Shown in pieces: positions 37,141 through 44,933 of a DNA stretch of 64,000 nt (position 1 is the first letter of the stretch; the number at the start of each line of letters is the position of its first letter). The DNA comes from Nitrospira sp. GTDB lineage: Bacteria > Nitrospirota > Nitrospiria > Nitrospirales > Nitrospiraceae. The position numbers and the translations under genes were made by a program. The stretch covers positions 868,001-932,000 of the forward strand of contig CP126123.1 of NCBI GenBank assembly GCA_030123605.1, in the 5' to 3' direction. The notes beneath the pieces are model-generated. The model saw nothing but the letters and a program-made list of their open reading frames with translations. It made no database searches and was not told the DNA's origin.

Positions 37141-37443
37141 TCATCCCCCGGCGGTTCGCGCGAGCGGGACGGCAACCGCGGCACAAGCAGCGGCCGGGAC
37201 CAAGAGGCCGATCCAGGCCCGTTGCGGTGTCGATGCGGCAAAGGCCCACAGAATGGCGACCGTGTAGAATACAAAAGACAGCATCGACGCGGTCAGGATC
37301 GCCTCAATTTTTGATAACGGCAGCAACAACGTCAAGCACGCCGTGGCCGCATAAGTCAGACCATAGCCGCCGAAGGCGGCCGCCAGGACCCGCGCCGTCA
37401 CGTTACGCCAGGATACCTTCTGCACTCGGTCTGGAGTTCTCAT
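37141..37443 (-). CDS. DUF3649 family small membrane protein
   Basis: About 100 residues with three hydrophobic segments (VLAAAFGGYGLTYAATACL, IEAILTASMLSFVFYTVAIL, LLVPAAACAAVAVPLA). The AFGGYGLTY block is what I recognise in DUF3649, a family found with PepSY and DUF3325 proteins beside siderophore receptors. The start was placed at ATG 37443; ATG 37455 is a possible alternative, and a frame to 37488 adds a non-membrane leader. It is the first gene of the trio, 39 bases before the PepSY gene. No receptor is found upstream. Confidence 0.8.
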   Translation of the reverse strand: MRTPDRVQKVSWRNVTARVLAAAFGGYGLTYAATACLTLLLPLSKIEAILTASMLSFVFYTVAILWAFAASTPQRAWIGLLVPAAACAAVAVPLARTAGG

Positions 37444-38531
37444 CGCAGGTTCCATGCAGTTGCCGGGCGAGATCCACTCGGACGCCATGAGGCACGGGGG
37501 TCATCTCATTTGAAGAGAGCGCCGTCCGTGGTGGAAGAGGGTTGCGGCTGTTCTTCTGTGTAGACATAACGCAGAGTGGCGCGCCACACACACGTGCCCA
37601 TATATACATGACGTCTACTCAACGAAAAACCACACCCTCGCCGGCGAATAATCACGATTCTGCAGTTGATCCGTCTTACCCACCGGGTTACGGGCGACCC
37701 CCGCCTCTCCTGCTTGCCCCGCCGAAAAAACCTCCAACAATCCGATTCCCGCCGTGGACGTGCTGTCGGGGCTTGGTGAACGGATTCAAGCGCCTCTGCC
37801 TCCCACCCGAGGACTGCATGATCACCCTGAACACATTGCGGCGCGCCTTCCCATGATCCCGTGCAAGTTGGTTCATATCTGAGCGGGATCAACACTGAGG
37901 TTACCATTCTTGCCTTCGGAGCAAAGGCTCACCAAGTACACACTCAAGCGTACCGATCAGATCAGAATCTGATCGTTTTTACATCGGAGCAAATTCATGA
38001 GCCGTAGATTGTTGAGAACTGACGGTTGATTGCCGACATTTGAATCGTTTCATCCCGAACAGATCTTCCCGCTCACGCTCTTCGAGGGTCTGTCGGATGG
38101 TCCTGACTTCTTGGGTCAAAGCAGGAATCATTACTCATTGAGCGCATTGATTCGGCGCCTCACCTTCTCGCTCTCAGATCCGAGCTTCTTCAGCCGCAAC
38201 TCCACCGAGACGTTGTTCAGGATCTGCTTCAACATTTGTTCGAATCGTCGCGCCGTTGCATCAATGTGTGTGGACACCCCTGACGTGGCATACCCCCGAG
38301 CATCCAACGCTCGAAGCACCGGAGCATATTGAACTTCAGGAAACCGGAGCCCTCACACATTGCGATCGGTCAGTTCGATGGGAGAGTCCGCCTTGCCGCA
38401 TAACCGGCCGACCAGAGCGAGGCTCGGCATTCCATGCCGAGCGCTACAATCAATGCGGAGAGAGCTTGACCCATCGCATCTCGTATTGAGCTGCTGCCGG
38501 TTTGATTGACACCAACCTATGCTCATTCGTC
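37444..38531. other. 1.1-kb gap with no confident gene
   Basis: No frame here has convincing coding character. A 62-codon minus-strand frame (38131-38319, GTG start) has a helical, charged C-terminal half (RFEQMLKQILNNV, LRLKKLGSESEKVRRRINAL) that could be a relic of a coiled-coil protein. A minus-strand stretch at 37550-37640 contains a GAP and an ATLRYVY-like string in two different frames, reminiscent of a TonB-dependent receptor C-terminus, but too short to accept. The region lies between the iron-uptake trio and an insertion-sequence relic. Confidence 0.4.
37960..37980 (+). terminator. Weak hairpin followed by T-run
   Basis: GATCAG and CTGATC, separated by AAT, form a 6-bp stem followed by GTTTTT. 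It has the layout of an intrinsic terminator on the plus strand, but the stem is short and AT-rich, and no plus-strand gene ends just before it. Confidence 0.3.
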
Positions 38532-39220
38532 CTATCGTTCGAACTCCTTCGGACTGAGATCCCCAACGTGGAGTGCCGCCGTCGGGGATTGTAAACGCGC
38601 TCGATGTCATCGAACACGCCGGCTTTCGCCTGGTCTCGGGTACGGTACAGCGTACGCGCGATGCGCCGGTCTTCAGCAGGAAAAGCAGCGTTCCATCGCG
38701 ACCTTGTCCCAACAGTTGTCGGAGCGGCTCATACTACAAGCTAAGTCCTGGTGCGCCGGGAGCCGTTGGAACGGCTCGCTGGCGTATTGGCTGCCTCGAT
38801 CCGAGTGATGTAACACGGCCTCGGGCTTGCCCCGTCGCCAGATGGCCATGACCGACGCATCGGTGACCAATTGGGCCGTCATCGTCGCCTGCATAGACCA
38901 GCTCGCCATCCGTCGGGAGAAAAGATCGATGACGGCGGCGACGTAGAACCACCCTTCGGCCGTCCAGAGATACGTGAAATCGGCCACCCATTTGCGCTTC
39001 GAGGTCGGGACGTCAAACTGGTGATTGAGCACATTCGGCGAAACCGCGGTCGGCGACTGCAGGCCGGTATCGGCAGGCACTCGACGCTGTCTGGGCGGTG
39101 CCCGCAAGACCTGTTGCCGCATCAGTCGCTCGATCCGATGCAGACCGCACGTTTCGCCCTCAGTCAGCAACTCGTGCACACACGTCTCGCACCGGAGGTT
39201 CGGTCACTCTGCAGGAAACT
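38532..39220 (-). pseudogene. IS3-family transposase (orfB) remnant
   Basis: Pieces of an IS3 orfB integrase can be read in order on the minus strand in shifting frames: FLQSDRTSGARRV near 39180-39220, then HELLTEGETCGLHRIERLMR, the integrase core (KRKWVADFTYLWT, YVAAVIDLFSRRM, HHSDRGSQYAS, SDNCWDKVAMER), then after a stop RIARTLYRTRDQAKAGVFDD, IERVYNPRRRHSTLG and finally DLSPKEFER before a stop. At least three frameshifts are needed, so it cannot make an active transposase. No orfA and no clear terminal inverted repeats were found. It marks the right side of the siderophore-type island. Confidence 0.88.
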
Positions 39221-39327
39221 CGTCCTGATCTTGGCGCCCAACACCTGTGGTCTTCTACCTCCATCATGACGCCTTCCTCTGGCATTCACGGCCGTCTGCT
39301 GCGAATACATATCGCAGGTCCTCCGTT

Positions 39328-39777
39328 CTATGCCGTAGGGACCTCCAGCACGTACAATTCTCCCTTCATGCGCTCATGGAGATCACAGTGGAAAGGAAAG
39401 CTTCCGGGTTTTTCGGCATTGAACCGGATCACCAAGGTCTTCCCGGGATTCACGTAGAATCCTTCCACGCCTTTCCCATACGTCGCGATCTGATCATCTT
39501 CCCCGGAGACGAGAAGCCCGATCAGCATTGTTGACGTAAAGCCGTGGCGGACTTGGTCACGATTCTGCAAGACAATCTCGATGGGTGTCCCTATCTGGAG
39601 GGGGCCACCCTTGGCCAGAAAAAAGGCGCGCTCCTCAATGACGATCTCGATCCGTTGCTCGTAGCTTCCTTGAATCTGGATCTGGGATCGTGCCTCTCTC
39701 AGGTTTGGCGCTACGACCGTCCAGAGCAGCGCCAGGATACTGACAGCCGCGCCAAGGGAGGGGAGATGGACTCTCAT
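39328..39777 (-). CDS. Secreted cupredoxin with complete type 1 copper ligand set
   Basis: A 149-residue protein. A hydrophobic N-terminal segment (AAVSILALLWTVVAP) serves as signal or anchor, followed by a cupredoxin fold. Candidate ligands are the histidine in VRHGFTS and the C-terminal cluster FHCDLHERMKGEL, giving Cys, His and Met. It should be a periplasmic electron carrier or copper-binding protein. GAGG lies close to the ATG. It is the last of four cupredoxins on this strand between 39.3 and 42.3 kb, and unlike the others it keeps a methionine as a possible axial ligand. Its electron-transfer partner is not in the window. Confidence 0.85.
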   Translation of the reverse strand: MRVHLPSLGAAVSILALLWTVVAPNLREARSQIQIQGSYEQRIEIVIEERAFFLAKGGPLQIGTPIEIVLQNRDQVRHGFTSTMLIGLLVSGEDDQIATYGKGVEGFYVNPGKTLVIRFNAEKPGSFPFHCDLHERMKGELYVLEVPTA

Positions 39778-40133
39778 GGTGCACCTCGCTAGATTGTGAA
39801 GATCAGTCCTCCATCATTCGTTCGCTGAAATTCCATCGCGTTACCGCCCAAGAACCCGTCGAATATTCCGGTCGGCGTCACCGTTTTCGATGCGATCGTG
39901 ATGGGTAGACGACCTCACTATGCTCCTCCCGGCCGGCATTCAATGGGAACGTAGATTCGGTCGTGCTGCCCATCAGGCCATGACCTCATATCAAGATCTT
40001 GTGCAAGAGAGGTGCCCTGTGCGAACCAGAGAAGAAGTACGAGGAAGCGCTGGCTTCAGCGGACTTATGGGTCGAGCGATGATGGATCAGAAGGCCGGCC
40101 TAGCCGGACCCGTAGAAGAAAGGGGCAGGAGAC
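39778..40133. other. 356-base gap, nothing recognisable
   Basis: Only short frames are present, with arginine-rich translations typical of noncoding antisense frames. No hairpin or promoter stood out. The gap separates the cupredoxin at 39.3 kb from the interrupted membrane gene. Confidence 0.4.
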
Positions 40134-40562
40134 TCATACGGTCTTGTCCCACCGCTGCTTATGGCGCTTCACATCGTGTGAGGCGGATGGAGTGACCTGA
40201 TACCAGTAATCCCAGATCGCGCCCGCGGTCTTGGCACTGATTCCACCCTCCTTGGCTTCCAACATATCCATGAAGCGGCTCATGGCCGCGTAGGTCCCTT
40301 CCCGATCGCCGTTCTCCTAAGGGCTTCGCACGAAAGTGAGTTGATCCAGACAGACTCCGAACATCTCAGGCTCTCCCTTGACGAACGCAGCACCTTGCTG
40401 GACCAGTACGAAGCCGGTCAACTGCTCAAGCCATCCGTCTCGTTGTGGCGCCGCCAGCGGTCCTCGTTCCACACCGAGGTAGGCGACCAGGAACACAGCG
40501 CTCGCCACCGTGGCTACCATCCCAGCCATTACTGCCATATCGATGTGGTCTAAGCATTTCAT
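40134..40562 (-). pseudogene. Membrane-anchored hypothetical protein interrupted by an in-frame TAG
   Basis: One continuous frame of about 142 codons is broken only by TAG at 40317-40319. The first 81 codons give an N-terminal anchor (MAVMAGMVATVASAVFLVAYLGVERG) and a soluble part; the remaining 60 read ENGDREGTYAAMSRFMDMLE, AKEGGISAKTAGAIWDYWYQ and VKRHKQRWDK. Both halves have coding-like composition, and the second has no start signal of its own except an internal ATG at 40283. I do not recognise the family. GGAG precedes the first ATG. It sits among periplasmic cupredoxin genes, so a role beside them is likely for the intact ancestor. Loss of function by point mutation is the simplest reading. 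Confidence 0.7.
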
Positions 40563-40829
40563 CGCGACATCTCCGCTCTATTTACCGTCCTGTCGCCCGG
40601 CCCTCTCTCTATCCGGCTATCCAGGCACTCTGCCCCTTGGGCATCTTGGGCTATTCGATTCGTGGCGGCCCGGCATGGCCCGTCACGTCGTGAAACTCCG
40701 AGCGGTAGGACGATCGTCGTTCGTGAGATGACGACCTGTTTCATCATTCCTCCCTTGTTCGGCTGGTAGTGGCTCGGCAGCGGTCGTCGCGGGCCGACAG
40801 CAAGTCCGCGTCCTCCCGCTGCCTTGTCG

Positions 40830-41294
40830 TCAGGGCACCACCCGAATCGCGCTCCGCAAGGCTTGATCGGCTCCATGCAACGGACAGAAGAATGGGCAGG
40901 TCTGTGCCCCCGACGCATCCGTTTCCGGTTCACGCTCCAACTGTGCTGTGCTGACTTGGACCCTGACGGTCTCTCCTGGGGCAACATAGATCCGTAACGG
41001 TTTCACGGTCGGAGCGTCGGGTCCCTCCACACTAATCTGTTCGAAGAGGCCCGGAGCCTCAAACACATGGGTGCGGGGCGTCGGGTTCCAGAGGATGAAA
41101 AACAGTCCTCCTTCGAGATCGGTGCGCTTGTGAATGATCACCTCACGCGGAGACCAGGCCGCCGCGTCGCCTTCCAGATCGTGAATGACAAAATGGAACT
41201 CTCCGCCAAGACTCGCTGCGGGCATCGCACCGGTCGCCGCGATCAGCAGGAGGAGGCTGAGCGATGATATCGACATGCGGTGAAGGCAATGCAT
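40830..41294 (-). CDS. Secreted cupredoxin-like protein (paralog of the next upstream gene)
   Basis: About 154 residues with a signal peptide (LSLLLLIAATGAMPAASLG). The cupredoxin core carries histidine in RTHVFEAPGLF and the cluster FFCPLHGADQ, giving Cys and His; no methionine follows at the usual axial place. AGAGGAAC about 7 bases before ATG 41294 sets the start; the longer frame to 41432 has no homology. The sequence is clearly related to the neighbour at 41347-41799 (matching blocks EFHFV, W-P-EV-IH, FEEI/FEQI, PLR, VRVQ-STAQ, FFCPLH, IRVVP), so the two arose by tandem duplication. Confidence 0.82.
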   Translation of the reverse strand: MHCLHRMSISSLSLLLLIAATGAMPAASLGGEFHFVIHDLEGDAAAWSPREVIIHKRTDLEGGLFFILWNPTPRTHVFEAPGLFEQISVEGPDAPTVKPLRIYVAPGETVRVQVSTAQLEREPETDASGAQTCPFFCPLHGADQALRSAIRVVP

Positions 41295-41346
41295 GCAGTT
41301 CCTCTCTTTTCTTTGGCCTCGTTTATCCGGCCCGGACTGATCGAAC

Positions 41347-41799
41347 CTACGGCACCACGCGGATCGTCCCGCCCAGATGGGCATCCCCCTTGTGAAGGGG
41401 ACAGAAGAACGGAAACTCTTCGATCGCATCATCCGCGCGTCTCACAAATTGCGCCGTACTGATTTGCACTCGGACCGTGTCTTCGGAGGTCACGTTGACC
41501 CGTAACGGCTTGGTGACAATGTCTCCATGCACACCCGTGATTTCCTCAAACAATCCATAGGCCGCAAAGGCATGGGTGCGATCCGTCGGGTTCTCCAGGA
41601 TGAACACCACCCCGTCCTCCATTTCCGTGCTGCGGTGAATCGCCACTTCCTGCGGCACCCACAGAGCCCGTTTCTCACCGCGGTCTTGCACCACAAAGTG
41701 AAACTCCGCCGCCCCAGCCGGGCACCAGAGACTCAAAACGCCGATCAGGGCTGCGCTCGCCAGACTACGCACCGGACGGGATGGCCTCCTGCTGCTCAT
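41347..41799 (-). CDS. Secreted cupredoxin-like protein
   Basis: A 150-residue protein with a signal peptide ending near CPAGAAEF. Core motifs are DRTHAFAAYGLFEEI and EFPFFCPLHKGDAHLGG, with Cys and His plus a second histidine six residues later in place of the axial methionine. It is a tandem paralog of the gene at 40830-41294. AAGGACT precedes the ATG. The order 42336-41836, 41799-41347, 41294-40830 with gaps of about 36-52 bases suggests one operon of periplasmic copper proteins. Function is inferred from the fold only. Confidence 0.83.
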   Translation of the reverse strand: MSSRRPSRPVRSLASAALIGVLSLWCPAGAAEFHFVVQDRGEKRALWVPQEVAIHRSTEMEDGVVFILENPTDRTHAFAAYGLFEEITGVHGDIVTKPLRVNVTSEDTVRVQISTAQFVRRADDAIEEFPFFCPLHKGDAHLGGTIRVVP

Positions 41800-41835
41800 G
41801 GTGTGAGTCCTTCTGGCTATCGACAGACGGCGATC

Positions 41836-42336
41836 TCAGCCGCCGCCGATCTCGCCTTTGGTCTCAATCACATACAATTCCCCCTTGACTTCGGGGTGGA
41901 TGTCACACCAGATGGCATACCGCACAGTCTCGGCGATGCCGGTCGCAAGATCGAACTTCGAGGGCATAGTGGAGAAATGGAGCGTCATCGTCTTCCCCGG
42001 ATCCACGTGATAGGTTTTGACCTTCTTCCCCTCCAGCAGGAGTCCATCACCATCCATACGAACCGGCACTTCCTTGAACAGGTTCGCGGCAAACCCATGA
42101 GTCGTGCTATCCATGTTACGTACCACGATCGTGGTGTCCTGTGACGGCGTGGTAAAACCCACCGTGTCGTACCCATGTTCCCGATCCTTAATGGTGATCT
42201 CCACCTTCGACGGAGGCCCCCCCATCCCCTTCGCCTGCGCATATGCGGTGCCCGCTCCCGCACCGAGCAGCATCACCGCCGCCGCGATGACGATAGGAAC
42301 CGCCAATACTTTGGTTGTGTGTCCTCTGATGATCAT
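41836..42336 (-). CDS. Secreted cupredoxin-like protein
   Basis: About 166 residues with a signal peptide (VLAVPIVIAAAVMLLGAGAG, cleavage after AYAQA likely). The domain has a histidine in TTHGFAANLF and a C-terminal YAIWCDIHPEVKGELYV cluster that gives Cys and His but no methionine. GAAAGGAG nine bases before ATG 42336 sets the start. It resembles the gene at 39328 in its ending (KGELYV) and in VDPGKTM/VNPGKTL, so these two form a second paralog pair within the cluster. It is first in the copper-protein run. Confidence 0.83.
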   Translation of the reverse strand: MIIRGHTTKVLAVPIVIAAAVMLLGAGAGTAYAQAKGMGGPPSKVEITIKDREHGYDTVGFTTPSQDTTIVVRNMDSTTHGFAANLFKEVPVRMDGDGLLLEGKKVKTYHVDPGKTMTLHFSTMPSKFDLATGIAETVRYAIWCDIHPEVKGELYVIETKGEIGGG

Positions 42337-42463
42337 AATTGACTCCTTTCTCGCTGCCTGCACCGCTTCTCTCTCCGAGACACTTTCTTGCCCCCACGCT
42401 TCGTTTCAACACTGTGAGCCCGCCGTGTCACCTCCTTTCTGCTACATCAACCGTTCAATATCA

Positions 42464-42676
42464 TCAGCCCCTGCGCTTGCTGTCTTCGGTCTCATGCAGA
42501 ATCGCGCTGGTCATGCGGGGTGTCTCGGACAGGACCGCTACTACGAACATGGCGCCCAGCCAGTCGTCTTCTCCCACCGGCGCCCACATCCCAAGATCGC
42601 CGCCGTCCCGTGCCTCAAATCCTGACACGGGTTTCACAACCCCTCTCCTGAGAGGAAGGTCTGATTCCATGCGCAC
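42464..42676 (-). CDS. Small hypothetical protein
   Basis: A 70-codon frame whose translation (for example GVVKPVSGFEARDGGDLGMW and DDWLGAMFVVAVLSETPRM) has balanced composition unlike most antisense frames. No family is recognised and no clear Shine-Dalgarno site was seen before ATG 42676 or ATG 42670. It could equally be a chance frame. Confidence 0.28.
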   Translation of the reverse strand: MRMESDLPLRRGVVKPVSGFEARDGGDLGMWAPVGEDDWLGAMFVVAVLSETPRMTSAILHETEDSKRRG

Positions 42677-42825
42677 AGGGTAACCAGGCGTGTCTTGATG
42701 AACAATGAGTCGGTTGGATCAATTTGTGAGGGGTCCAGGATGATCCAGATAGATCAGCACAAAAAGCCGCTTCGAACGATATGTCTAAAATCGGATGAAT
42801 TCAGACCGGATGATCCGGCCTCAGA

Positions 42826-43215
42826 CTAGGAAGACGGCCTGTGGTGATGGAAGGCGACTGCGAGAGCCTCAATACGATTGTGTGTCCCGGCTTTCGTGCG
42901 AGTCTGAATACCGAAGTTGCGCACCCCGCCGCCGCGGCCGAGCCGATGTCCGACGGTGCATGAAGGCGAACAGAACAGCTGTCCGGCGAGCGTCTTACCC
43001 CGCATCACAACATGGTAGAGGCGCCCTGTCACGTCCGCTTTGGAGAACTCGAGCAAGCGTTCAGCCGACTTGTTCCAGAACGCAACGACACCCTGCTCGT
43101 CGGCGAGCATCACCCCGGCGGCTGTACGGCTGAGCATGGTGATGACTGAACGTTCCATAAGAAACAGCGTCTTATGAAGCCCGCTCTTCAGCGGGCCATA
43201 CGGTTCACATAACAT
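42826..43215 (-). pseudogene. PAS-LuxR regulator with internal deletion
   Basis: The first part is a PAS domain (LSRTAAGVMLADEQGVVAFW, NKSAERLLEFSKADVTGR, then CSPSC and VRNFGIQTRTKAG). The C-terminus jumps directly to GTHNRIEALAVAF, which reads as the last helix of a LuxR-type helix-turn-helix domain. The recognition helix and the rest of the PAS tail are absent, so the product cannot bind DNA normally. The frame stays open across the joint, which suggests an in-frame deletion. The probable start is ATG 43158 or 43215. I see no target or partner gene. Confidence 0.6.
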
Positions 43216-43349
43216 TACGCCGACTCTCTTCGAACCGCTCGCCTGTATTTCACCAACGCTTTGTCCGGTGGCTCAATCGGCAGGCGCATGGCCATGCTTC
43301 TTTTCTTCCTTCGCCCTGGATGAAGAGGAGCAATGTGGGGAGAATTGCA

Positions 43350-43725
43350 TCAGGACTGTCTATCACATTGGACAGTCGGTCCCGACCCATCACTGGTCCG
43401 CCGAATCGCTCCGTTTTCAGGATGAACGCGCTCGATGGTCTTCAAGCAAACCCAGGCCAGAGGCTGAACGACCACGACTAGCGAAGCAGGAATGGCCTCG
43501 ATACGCGCACATCGCCCGCCGAACAAGCCGATCAGGTTGCAGTCAACGTCGGCGCCCATGCAGCGTTACGCCACAGCGGCGCACCCAGTGGGATCCCATT
43601 CCTCCGCAGGGAATTGAGATCAAAATCATGGCGTATGCGACATCTTGTGGAGCAAGGATAATCCTCCACCACGTATCATCAGGGTCATCTGCCATGCGCT
43701 CGATGGCATCCGATATGCTAGCCAT
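43350..43725 (-). pseudogene. Possible decayed membrane-protein gene
   Basis: Two minus-strand frames that overlap at 43543-43559 read as one protein if a frameshift is allowed: DPDDTWWRIILAPQDVAYAM then ILISIPCGGMGSHWVRR, followed in the other frame by DVDCNLIGLFGGRCARIEA. The first piece has a membrane span and coding-like composition. The family is not recognised. The remainder of 43216-43767 shows nothing convincing. Confidence 0.3.
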
Positions 43726-43767
43726 CTCCCTGACGATCGTTCAGAAGCAGACTGGAGGAGGAGTGTC

Positions 43768-44205
43768 ATGGCGCAACGCGTCACGTCAGCCGATCTGATC
43801 AGGAAGGCCCTATCACAGCATCCTGGTTGCAGCATGGACGAGTTGGTAACGGTCTGCCCCACGCTCACCTGGAACCAGATCTTCCTAGAAGTGGACCGAT
43901 TAAGTCGAGCCGGTCATTTACGATTAATGCTGAGCGGCCCCGGTCGCTATACCCTTGTGTTACCAACTGAGAGGAAATCGTGCACCCGGCAGTGGTCCGA
44001 TGCGCCGGCACGCCTTCCGGTCACGACGCCATCCCGGTACGACACGGTATGCAACCGTTGCGGTGGCTTGATGGTCTCAGATCGGGAAGATAAGTTCATC
44101 GAGTGGCGGTGTATCCTCTGTGGGGAGCGCATTGACTCGATGCTCCTGACGCAACGCCGGAGATCGGAATCTGCCTACCTTGGGACCGTACACGCGGGTC
44201 GTTGA
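43768..44205 (+). CDS. Hypothetical protein, winged-helix-like N-terminus and zinc ribbon
   Basis: A 145-residue protein. Residues 1-70 (LIRKALSQHPGCSMDELVTV, NQIFLEVDRLSRAGHLRLML) look like a winged helix that ends in a beta-hairpin (GPGRYTLVLP). The C-terminal part has two CxxC pairs, CNRCGG and CILCGE, that can form a zinc ribbon. It may be a small DNA-binding regulator; no target is known. A GGAGGAGGAG Shine-Dalgarno site precedes ATG 43768, so the longer frame from 43645 is rejected. A small membrane protein follows after 62 bases. Confidence 0.72.
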   Translation: MAQRVTSADLIRKALSQHPGCSMDELVTVCPTLTWNQIFLEVDRLSRAGHLRLMLSGPGRYTLVLPTERKSCTRQWSDAPARLPVTTPSRYDTVCNRCGGLMVSDREDKFIEWRCILCGERIDSMLLTQRRRSESAYLGTVHAGR

Positions 44206-44267
44206 GTGCCCTCGGAGGTTCAAGGAGGAAATCATCAAAGGAGAGAGAAAGGGAGAAGACCGTCCAT

Positions 44268-44492
44268 ATGGACGAACCGCGTAAATGGGTCAGAGCGTTC
44301 CTGGGCGAGCTCTTCGCCATGCCTCGCCGGCACATGTTCGTGTTTCTCCTGGCAACCATTTTGTTGATTATCGTGCAAGTGGAAGTGATCGAAGGATGGC
44401 ATCTTATTCACCTCTTCGAGCTGCTCGGCATCATGTTGGTCCTATACATGGGATGGGTAACGTGGCGTGTCGCGCGAGCCCTGAAGCGATGA
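44268..44492 (+). CDS. Small two-span membrane protein
   Basis: A 74-residue protein with a basic, amphipathic start (DEPRKWVRAFLGELFAMPRR) followed by two hydrophobic helices (FVFLLATILLIIVQVEVI and LIHLFELLGIMLVLYMGWV) and a basic end. GAGAGAAAGGGAG upstream of ATG 44268 supports this start over one at 44202, which would overlap the previous gene. No family is recognised. It is probably cotranscribed with the winged-helix protein upstream and the DUF2934 protein downstream. Confidence 0.65.
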   Translation: MDEPRKWVRAFLGELFAMPRRHMFVFLLATILLIIVQVEVIEGWHLIHLFELLGIMLVLYMGWVTWRVARALKR

Positions 44493-44567
44493 AACATGAG
44501 ACGCCATAGGCTGTTGCTCAGGGAAAGGTCGTCTGTCCCTTCATGAGACCAAGAAGGAGGTGAACCC

Positions 44568-44840
44568 ATGACACCGTCGTCAAAATCGAAGGAGTCAGCC
44601 ACCGCACGAGTGCTCCCAACAACGGCTGGCGCACGAATAGCTGGGAAAGGCGTCTCGTCCCCGACACAAAACGAATCTCCCGAGAAGTTCATCGTGTGGC
44701 CTGTAGAACGACGCGAGCGAATCGCAACAAAGGCCTACGAGCTCTGGGAACAACGCGGATGCCGTCACGGCCATCACCTGCAAGACTGGTTCGACGCGGA
44801 AGCCTTCGTCATCCAATCACTGCCCGCAGCCTCCAAGTAA
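44568..44840 (+). CDS. DUF2934 domain protein
   Basis: A 90-residue protein. After a low-complexity Ser/Thr/Ala-rich start, residues 47-80 carry the DUF2934 pattern RIATKAYELWEQRGCRHGHH followed by DWFDAEAFV. The family is common in environmental bacteria as small proteins of unknown function, often in stress-response neighbourhoods. A strong AGAAGGAGGTGA site lies just before the ATG, so high expression is likely. It ends the plus-strand trio of small genes; the next gene is convergent. Confidence 0.85.
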   Translation: MTPSSKSKESATARVLPTTAGARIAGKGVSSPTQNESPEKFIVWPVERRERIATKAYELWEQRGCRHGHHLQDWFDAEAFVIQSLPAASK

Positions 44841-44933
44841 CCAGTCACCAACGCAAGTCCCCTTTTGACCCGAGAATGCGCACTTGCGGGAGGAGGTAAA
44901 CGGGCTTGTCGAACTCATCCTGAATACAGCGCG

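Noticed and set aside
37506-37640. TonB-dependent receptor C-terminus upstream of DUF3649
   Set aside because: The receptor-like strings (GAP, ATLRYVY) are short, in different frames, and not preceded by any other receptor sequence.
43268-43798. 176-codon plus-strand frame as a gene
   Set aside because: Low-similarity, Arg/Ser-rich translation without Shine-Dalgarno; it overlaps the well-supported start of the gene at 43768 and a possible minus-strand relic.
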